Shown piece by piece: positions 13,449 through 19,217 of a DNA stretch of 19,217 nucleotides. Position 1 is the stretch's first letter. Each line of letters begins with the position of its first letter. Source of the stretch: Phycisphaerae bacterium (GTDB lineage: Bacteria; Planctomycetota; Phycisphaerae; Phycisphaerales; SM1A02); assembly GCA_016873375.1 (NCBI GenBank), contig VGXJ01000005.1, positions 1-19,217 of the forward strand. The letters are read 5' to 3'. Under the pieces are notes generated by a model. The model had not been told where the DNA came from and did no database searches. It saw only the letters and a program-made list of their open reading frames with translations. The translations under genes were made by a program, and so were the position numbers.

Positions 13449-16400
13449 CAACGAGCCCTCTCCCTGGCCGCGCTCGAACTCCGCTCCGCCTGGCGCCGCC
13501 CGTCGGTCTGGATGCTCATCGTCATCCTGCTCTTCCTGAACTGGGGCTTCTCTGCGGGCAGCGTCACCATCGGCGCAGGCAGCAGGGTCGCCGGCGGCGA
13601 GCGCGCCTTCCTGAACAGCGAGTTCAACCTCGCGTTCATGGACATGGTCGTGTTCGCGCTGTTCTGGGTCTTCTTCGTCTGCACCGCGTTCGGCAACGCG
13701 CCCACCGAAGACGACGCGCTCCGCGTGATCCCGATCATCGGCAGCACGGGCCTGACGCCGCGCGAGTACGTGGTCGGGCGCTGGCTCGGCGTGGCAGCGA
13801 CATACCTCGCCATTGCCGCGGTGAACGCCATCCTGCAGATGGTCTTCTTCGAGTTCTATCCCGTGGAGGAGCCCGAGCGGATGCGCGGTGCGTTCGCCCT
13901 GGCGAACTACCTGTGGCCCATGCTGCTCTTCACGGTGCTGCCGATGCTCTCGCTCGGTGCGATCTCGTTCGCGCTCGGAGCGCTCACGCGCCAGGCCGTG
14001 GTCGTCTTTGCGCTGCCTGTGGCGGTGCTCCTGAGCAGCGTCTTCTTCTTCTGGAACTTCTCGCCGAGCTGGCTGCCGGGCTGGGCCGACGCGGCGCTGC
14101 AGGTCGCCGACCTCGCCGCCTACCGCTGGATCAACGAGACCTACCTCAACGTGGACCGGGGCGTCACGTTCTACAACACGCAGCCGCTGAAGCTCGACGC
14201 GCTGATGATCGGCCAGCGGCTGGGGCTGGTCGCGCTCGGCGCCGTCGCCTTGGTCATTGCCGCCCGGCGCGAGCAGCGTCGGTGGCGGTCGCCGTACGTC
14301 GTTCCCGCCGAGCGCGTGGCCTCGGTCATCGCTGCCGCCGAGAGCGCGCGGATCCCGTCTGCACCTCCGCATGAGCATCGTTCCATTGCGGCGCTCGGCA
14401 TGCGCACGGCGCCGGGTGGGTTCGGTGCATCCCTTTCGGCGGCGTTCAACGCCTTCCGCGCCGAAGCGCGCGAGCTGCGGCGATCCCCGGGCCTGGCCAT
14501 CTTCGTGCCGCTCATCGTGCTGCAGTGCGTGGGGTTCATCTTCCGCCCCGGACCCTTCGACACGCCGTCGCTCGTCTCGGCCGGGACGTTCGCCGCCGAG
14601 TCCTACAACACCGTCACGCTGCTCTCGCTCTTCATGGTGCTCTACTACTTCACCGAGAGCCTGGCGCGCGATGATCGCGTGCGACTCGGGGCGATCGTGA
14701 GTGCAAGCCCCGCGCCCACGCTTTCCCTGGTCGTGGGCAAGATGGCCGCGTGCGCCCTGACCGTGGTGCTGACCGTGCTTGGGGCCGTCTGGTCGTCGAT
14801 GGCCGTCGCGACGCTGGTCCAGGCAGGGGAGACGGGCATCTTCCTGCCGCCGTCCGTGCTGCCCTTCGTGCTGGCGTGGGGCGCGCTGCTCTCGGCCACG
14901 CTCTTCGCGTGGATGTGCTTCCTGGCTCTGGCATGGAGCCTCTTCCGCAACCGCTACGCCAACTACCTCGCAGGCATCGGTGCGCTGGTCGTGACCGGCT
15001 GGTGCGTCACGCGTGGGTGGATGAACTGGGTGTTCAACTGGCACCTTTGGAATGGCATGATCTGGACCGACTTCGAGCTGTTGCCGCTCGACCGCACGGC
15101 GCTCGCGCTCAACCGCGTGCTGTGGATCCTGATCGGACTGGTCATGCTGCACGCGTCGGTCGAGTGGTGGCGTCGCCGCGCACCCGATGCACAGGGCATC
15201 ACGTCGCGACTGCAGTGGAACGTGGCGTGGCGCCGAGCCGCACGCCTGATGGTCTTCGGTGCGCCGGCAATCGTCTGCGCGACGGCGCTGGCGCTCATGG
15301 TCCGCAGCGGCGATGGCGGCGGACCCGAGCGACGCCGTCAGCGCGACTACTTCGTCGCCAACGAGCGCACCTGGCGCGATGCGCCGCAGCCGCTCATCAC
15401 GGGTGCGGCACTCGACCTCGATGTGGATCCCGAGGCGGGCACGATCGCGGTGGACGGGACCTATGTCCTGACCAACCGCACGGATGCCCCCATGCGCCAG
15501 TTCGCCATCACGCCCAACACGACCTTCACCGGGCTGTCCTTCGAGTTCGAGGGCGAAGAGTGGACCGACGAGACCGTCGCGGCCGCGCGTCGGCTGAGCC
15601 CGTGGGCGCAGCGCGTGGCGAACCGATCAGGCCTGTGGGTCTTCACGCCGCGTGAACCGCTGGCGCCCGGGGCGAGCATCGAACTGGCGTTCCGTCACGT
15701 GGCTCCCGGCCGCACCACGCCTGCCAACCCCGGCGGCGCCGACGAGTTCATCATCCGGTCCGCGGTGCTTCTCAACAGCTTCGGTCCGAGCTTCCTGCCC
15801 ATGGTCGGCTTCGTCGACGGCGTGGGTCAGGATCCTGATCGCGTGCCCGAGCCCAAGCGCCCGGGCCCCGATGACTGGAAGAAGATCACGAAGACCGCGT
15901 TCGGCACCGGCGGCGAGACCACCATGGTGGCGGTCGTGCGCATCCCCGAGGAGTTCCGCGCGAACATGCCGGGCATCTGCACGGTCGACACCGTCGCCGA
16001 TGGCGTGCGGACCATGCACTGGCAGTCGGATCACCCGATCATGGCGATCAACCTGGCGGCCGGTCGCTGGGAAGAATCGCGCGGCAGGTCGACGGTGATC
16101 TGGCACCTCCCGCAGCACGGCTTCAACGTGCCTGCCATGCTCGAGGCCCTCGATGGCGCGCATGAGTGGTATTCCAAGTGGTTCTGGCCCTATCCGTGGA
16201 AGGAGCTGCGCATCAGCGAGTTCCCGGCGCTCGCGGGGTATGCGCAGGGCTTCCCGACCAACATCGTGTTCAGTGAAGGGATCGGCTTCATGTCGAAGCC
16301 CACGCCCGAGCAGGACACGCCGTTCATGGTCACCGCGCACGAGGCAGCGCACCAGTGGTGGGGGAACATCCTCCGACCGGGCGACGGTCCCGGCGGCAAC

Positions 16401-17183
16401 ATCCTGAGCGAGGGCATGGCGCACTGGTCGACCGCGCGATTGATCCGCCAGCTGCGCGGCGAGCGTGCACGCATGGGATTCATGCGGCAGATCGAGTTCA
16501 TCTACGGCAACTCGCGCAGCGCCGACGACGAATTGCCCATGGTCGAGCTGGATGGCTCGCGCAACGGCGACGGGACGGTCACGTACGACAAGGGTGGCTG
16601 GGTCTTCTGGATGCTCATGGAGCACCTTGGCGAAGAGCGCATGGATGCCGGCGTGAAGGCCTTCATCGGCGCGTTCCTCACCGGACCCGACTTCCCGCTC
16701 CTGCAGGACTTCATCGAGGCGATGCGTCCGCACGCCGCCGACCCCGCTGCGTACGACGCGTTCGTGAAGCAGTGGTTCCTCGATGTCGTCGTGCCGGAGT
16801 TCAAGATCGACTCGGCCATCGCCACGGAGCCCACGGCCGAGGGCGGCACGTGGCGCACCGTGCTCTCGGTGCGCAACGCCGGCACCGGCACCGTGCCGCT
16901 CGAGGTGGCCGTCACCAACGGGGAGGACCGCTGGCCAGCGGCCGCCATCGTGCGCACTGCCGAGGAGCGAGCTGTCGCAGCGACGCAGCGGCCGGAGTAC
17001 CAGGATGCGCGCGCGCGCCGCACGATCGGCCCGGGTGAGACAATCGAGTTCACGATCGAGAGCCCGTTCCGCCCGGCCAAGGCCATCGTCGATCCTGACG
17101 TGCGCACCCTCATGCTGAATCGCAAGGATGCCGAAGCCACGGTGACGTCAGGCGCCCAAGCGACAGCCGCCGTGACGCGCTGA
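13446..17183 (+). CDS. ABC-2 permease fused to an M1-family metallopeptidase
   Basis: 1245 residues. Residues about 1-280 form one ABC-2-like permease half with about six membrane segments. A linker of about 70 residues follows, and about 345-625 is a second half with similar segments. From about 655 a gluzincin (M1) region begins with an N-terminal beta domain, then the zinc site H965-E-A-A-H969 and E989, and the catalytic Tyr1047 in YDKGG. The spacing between the second His and the Glu is 19 residues, one more than in classical M1 enzymes, and the GAMEN exopeptidase motif is absent; GYAQGFPTN (931-939) occupies its place. The upstream ATPase is the likely motor. A role in exporting and trimming a peptide or in protein quality control at the envelope is inference. 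Databases hold such fusions, but their substrate is not known to me. Confidence 0.9.
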   Translation: MQRALSLAALELRSAWRRPSVWMLIVILLFLNWGFSAGSVTIGAGSRVAGGERAFLNSEFNLAFMDMVVFALFWVFFVCTAFGNAPTEDDALRVIPIIGSTGLTPREYVVGRWLGVAATYLAIAAVNAILQMVFFEFYPVEEPERMRGAFALANYLWPMLLFTVLPMLSLGAISFALGALTRQAVVVFALPVAVLLSSVFFFWNFSPSWLPGWADAALQVADLAAYRWINETYLNVDRGVTFYNTQPLKLDALMIGQRLGLVALGAVALVIAARREQRRWRSPYVVPAERVASVIAAAESARIPSAPPHEHRSIAALGMRTAPGGFGASLSAAFNAFRAEARELRRSPGLAIFVPLIVLQCVGFIFRPGPFDTPSLVSAGTFAAESYNTVTLLSLFMVLYYFTESLARDDRVRLGAIVSASPAPTLSLVVGKMAACALTVVLTVLGAVWSSMAVATLVQAGETGIFLPPSVLPFVLAWGALLSATLFAWMCFLALAWSLFRNRYANYLAGIGALVVTGWCVTRGWMNWVFNWHLWNGMIWTDFELLPLDRTALALNRVLWILIGLVMLHASVEWWRRRAPDAQGITSRLQWNVAWRRAARLMVFGAPAIVCATALALMVRSGDGGGPERRRQRDYFVANERTWRDAPQPLITGAALDLDVDPEAGTIAVDGTYVLTNRTDAPMRQFAITPNTTFTGLSFEFEGEEWTDETVAAARRLSPWAQRVANRSGLWVFTPREPLAPGASIELAFRHVAPGRTTPANPGGADEFIIRSAVLLNSFGPSFLPMVGFVDGVGQDPDRVPEPKRPGPDDWKKITKTAFGTGGETTMVAVVRIPEEFRANMPGICTVDTVADGVRTMHWQSDHPIMAINLAAGRWEESRGRSTVIWHLPQHGFNVPAMLEALDGAHEWYSKWFWPYPWKELRISEFPALAGYAQGFPTNIVFSEGIGFMSKPTPEQDTPFMVTAHEAAHQWWGNILRPGDGPGGNILSEGMAHWSTARLIRQLRGERARMGFMRQIEFIYGNSRSADDELPMVELDGSRNGDGTVTYDKGGWVFWMLMEHLGEERMDAGVKAFIGAFLTGPDFPLLQDFIEAMRPHAADPAAYDAFVKQWFLDVVVPEFKIDSAIATEPTAEGGTWRTVLSVRNAGTGTVPLEVAVTNGEDRWPAAAIVRTAEERAVAATQRPEYQDARARRTIGPGETIEFTIESPFRPAKAIVDPDVRTLMLNRKDAEATVTSGAQATAAVTR

Positions 17184-17192
17184 TCACGCCGA

Positions 17193-17213
17193 AGGTCCGC
17201 TCGCAAGCGACCT
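17193..17213. terminator. Hairpin between convergent genes
   Basis: AGGTC-C-GCT (17193-17201) pairs with AGC-GACCT (17206-17213) around the loop CGCA, eight pairs with one bulged C. It lies ten bases after the stop of the permease-peptidase gene. No T-tract follows beyond a TTT at 17225-17227, so it is a modest terminator candidate. Confidence 0.4.
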
Positions 17214-17240
17214 CTCGCGGGCTGTTTCAGGTGGCGTCGT

Positions 17241-19217
17241 TCACGGGCACGCGCCCCACGAGCCCAGCAGCACGGCCAGGTCGCCGCCATCAACCGCACC
17301 GCTCGCATCGAGGTCGGCAGCGCATCCGCTGCACGCGCCCCATGAGCCCAGGACCACGGCCAGATCGCCGCCGTCCGTCAGGCCGTTGCCATCGAGATCG
17401 GTGGGGCACGCAGGTGCGGGATCGTTGGCACGGATGACCGTGAGCGACATGTAGTCGTGATAGGTCTCATCCGCGGGGCGCTCACCGTAGACCAGGAACC
17501 GCACGGTACCGTCGGCCGCGACGAAGTTCTGAAGGTTCGTGCGCAGCGAAGCCGTGAGGTTCTCGTCGCGGTTGCCGGCGAAGCAATCCAGGTAGCGGTT
17601 CTGGCCACCCAGGCCGTTCGCGTCGCCCCAGTTGCCCAGTGCGTTGTTCCAGATGTAGAGCTCGCTCTGCGTGCAGTTGGCCGCGTAGCCCTCCCAGCGC
17701 ACACGGAGTTCGTCGATGTCGGCCACGGGCTCGCTGATCACGAACCGGAAGACGTGGGTGGCTTCGCTGGTCGACGCGAGCGTGGGGGTGATGTACCGGT
17801 TGGCATCGGTCGAGCCGCCGGTCGCATTCGACGTCGAGAGCGCGGTGTAGTTGGCCGCGGTCAGTGCGGTCGTGACCGGATTGGCGTTGGCGTTCACGTT
17901 GGTCCAGCTCGCGGTCGCCGAACCCGCACCGAAGCGGGTCACGCCTGCGCCGCTGGCGAAGTCGTACGTCGCGGCCGTGCCGGTCGCGATGCGGAACGGA
18001 TTGCTCACGCCGATCGTCGTGTCACCGTCGGTGGCCCGTGCCACGATGCGGACGAGTGCCGACGAGGCCTCGACTGCGGGCACCGTCCAGGTGTAGCTGC
18101 CCGAGTCGGGGATCGCGCTTGCGATCGGGGTCCAGCTTGTGCCGCCGTTGAGCGAGTATGCCAGGTCCACATTGGCGAGCGCGGCGTTGTTCGTGTCGCT
18201 CGCGTTCCAGCGGATCTGCTGCGTGGCCCCCTGGAGCCAGACCTCGTTGCCGGCCGGCTCGACCACATGGGCCGCCGGCAGCAGGTCGGTGTAGCGCGGC
18301 ACCTGCTTGACGATGCAGTGGATCGCGCCCGATGCCGTGATGATGCTCGAGCACTGGATCGGCACGATCTGCACGCCGGGACCTGCTGCCTGCTGCCACT
18401 TCGCCAGGGCATCCGTGTCACGCGCGTTGTACGCCGAGTTTCCGCCAGCCACGAGCTGCGTGCCGTAGCAGGGGATGAAGATGCGGTTGTTCACGCGGTA
18501 GGCGTTGGCGTAGGTGAAGTGCGTGCCCGCACCGTCGTTCCACGCCAGCGGACGGATGACTTCGAATCCGAGTGCTTGCATGTAGGGCACCGCATTGTTG
18601 GTCACGCTGATCGCCGTCGCATTCGATCCAGCGATGAATTCGCTGATGATGGCTGTGTTGTCATCGACCAGGTACATCCACATGTCGATGTGTCCGGTCC
18701 CATCGACCGAGAACGGCAGCTGCGGCAGGATGTGCAGCGTGTCGATGCCCTGGTAGGTGTCGTGGAGTTCGCGGATCAGCGCCTCGGTGTGGCCTCCAGA
18801 GCTGGGATTGTCGAGGTTGATCAACGCCGTGCAGAACCCGCTGCGATTCGGGCCGGGCTGGAAGTTGCCGCCCGAGTAGTAAAGACCCTGGTCCAGCGTG
18901 GGTACGCCCAGCGTCAGGTCGCCGATGAGCGTCGGCAGGAAGTTGTCCGACGGACGATTGGGGTAGTAGTGGCTGTCGACGACGGCGAGCGCACCGCCCT
19001 GGAAGACGAAGTGCGGCCCGTAGTCGCGCATCCAGATCGAATTGCTCGGCTGGATGATGAAGACGACCTTGCTCATGTTGGCGCCTGCGGCGGTGAAGGC
19101 CGTGGTCGCGCTGTTCGCAGTCGTCTGGTTGGCCACGACGACGTAGGCGATCTCGTCGTTCACGGTGCCAGCAGTCAGGCTCGACACGAGCGCCGTGACG
19201 ACCGAGTTCCAGCTGTT
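17241..19217 (-). CDS. Secreted PAD-family deiminase with Kre9-like domain and dockerin-like C-terminus, 5' truncated
   Basis: The frame is open through the right edge (first codons read NSWNSVVTALV), so the N-terminus and any signal peptide are missing; 658 residues are visible. The first 300 form a Porphyromonas-type peptidylarginine deiminase/agmatine deiminase domain: WMRDYGP (19034-19014), YYSGGNF, GHIDMW (catalytic His at 18692-18690, Asp at 18686-18684) and AIHC (Cys at 18317-18315). All four expected catalytic residues are present. Next comes a Kre9/KNH1-like beta domain (EPAGNEVWLQG to GSYTWTVP), an Asn/Thr/Ala-rich beta region, and two Asp-rich dockerin-like repeats flanked by Cys. 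The family hydrolyses guanidino groups to ureido groups with release of ammonia. Whether the substrate is protein arginine or a small amine is not decided by sequence. Secretion and surface attachment are inferred from the C-terminus. Confidence 0.85.
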   Translation of the reverse strand, partial: NSWNSVVTALVSSLTAGTVNDEIAYVVVANQTTANSATTAFTAAGANMSKVVFIIQPSNSIWMRDYGPHFVFQGGALAVVDSHYYPNRPSDNFLPTLIGDLTLGVPTLDQGLYYSGGNFQPGPNRSGFCTALINLDNPSSGGHTEALIRELHDTYQGIDTLHILPQLPFSVDGTGHIDMWMYLVDDNTAIISEFIAGSNATAISVTNNAVPYMQALGFEVIRPLAWNDGAGTHFTYANAYRVNNRIFIPCYGTQLVAGGNSAYNARDTDALAKWQQAAGPGVQIVPIQCSSIITASGAIHCIVKQVPRYTDLLPAAHVVEPAGNEVWLQGATQQIRWNASDTNNAALANVDLAYSLNGGTSWTPIASAIPDSGSYTWTVPAVEASSALVRIVARATDGDTTIGVSNPFRIATGTAATYDFASGAGVTRFGAGSATASWTNVNANANPVTTALTAANYTALSTSNATGGSTDANRYITPTLASTSEATHVFRFVISEPVADIDELRVRWEGYAANCTQSELYIWNNALGNWGDANGLGGQNRYLDCFAGNRDENLTASLRTNLQNFVAADGTVRFLVYGERPADETYHDYMSLTVIRANDPAPACPTDLDGNGLTDGGDLAVVLGSWGACSGCAADLDASGAVDGGDLAVLLGSWGACP
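17247..17373 (-). repeat. Imperfect direct repeat encoding the paired dockerin-like motif
   Basis: Bases 17247-17289 and 17331-17373 match at about 38 of 43 positions with an 84-base period, exactly 28 codons. They encode DGGDLAVVLGSWGAC and DGGDLAVLLGSWGAC. The high DNA identity suggests recent duplication or gene conversion between the two calcium-loop units. Confidence 0.8.

Noticed and set aside
12489..15152. An 887-codon open frame on the minus strand opposite the ABC and permease genes
   Set aside because: Its product is rich in His, Gln, Arg and Glu with no domain, and it mirrors codons of well-supported genes. Long antisense frames are expected in GC-rich coding DNA.

Overview
The window is GC-rich (by eye about two thirds G+C) and densely coded, with eleven genes, no gene-free stretch above about 65 bases, and no tRNA, rRNA, CRISPR array, insertion sequence or prophage that I can see. 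Several features suggest a planctomycete, most likely of the class Phycisphaerae. These are a secreted protein ending in a paired dockerin-like Asp-rich repeat with flanking Cys residues, a DUF1573-thioredoxin protein, a bacterial SET-domain protein, and an ABC permease fused to an M1 metallopeptidase. The lineage is inferred from this gene content; there is no marker RNA gene to confirm it.

Layout from left to right. The C-terminal end of an ABC-F ATPase (Uup-like) enters from the left on the + strand. Two minus-strand genes follow, a SET-domain protein and then a DUF1573/thioredoxin protein. Divergent from them on the + strand are an OpgC-like membrane acyltransferase, the copper-exporting P-type ATPase CopA and a DcsG-like ATP-grasp enzyme. 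A convergent minus-strand pair comes next, peptide chain release factor 3 (prfC) preceded by a DinB-fold protein. Divergent from that pair is a DEAD-box RNA helicase of the DeaD/DbpA type. A four-gene operon follows: PadR-type repressor, a HAAS plus 'sensor'-domain membrane protein, an ABC ATPase, and a 1245-residue ABC-2 permease fused to an M1 metallopeptidase. The right end is a minus-strand gene, cut by the window edge, for a large secreted protein with a Porphyromonas-type peptidylarginine deiminase (PAD) domain, a Kre9-like beta domain and a C-terminal dockerin-like pair.

The most striking signal is not a gene. Six genes begin exactly six bases after a TANNNT hexamer (starts at 1924-, 2549+, 3740+, 6066+, 9179- and 9202+), and two more begin eight bases after one (2488- and 11080+). 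Since bacterial transcription usually starts about seven bases after the -10 box, most first genes here should have leaderless mRNAs whose first base is the start codon. The three internal genes of the PadR operon instead have recognisable Shine-Dalgarno sequences. The divergent pair at 9179/9202 shares the TA step of both -10 boxes, and the copA -10 box is built on the stop codon of the gene before it.

The PadR operon is the best candidate for an under-described system. It has a textbook promoter (TTGACA, 17-base spacer, TACACT) with an inverted repeat over the spacer and -10. The likely circuit is an autoregulated PadR repressor, a partner membrane protein that may sense an envelope signal, and an ABC exporter whose membrane subunit carries a metallopeptidase domain.
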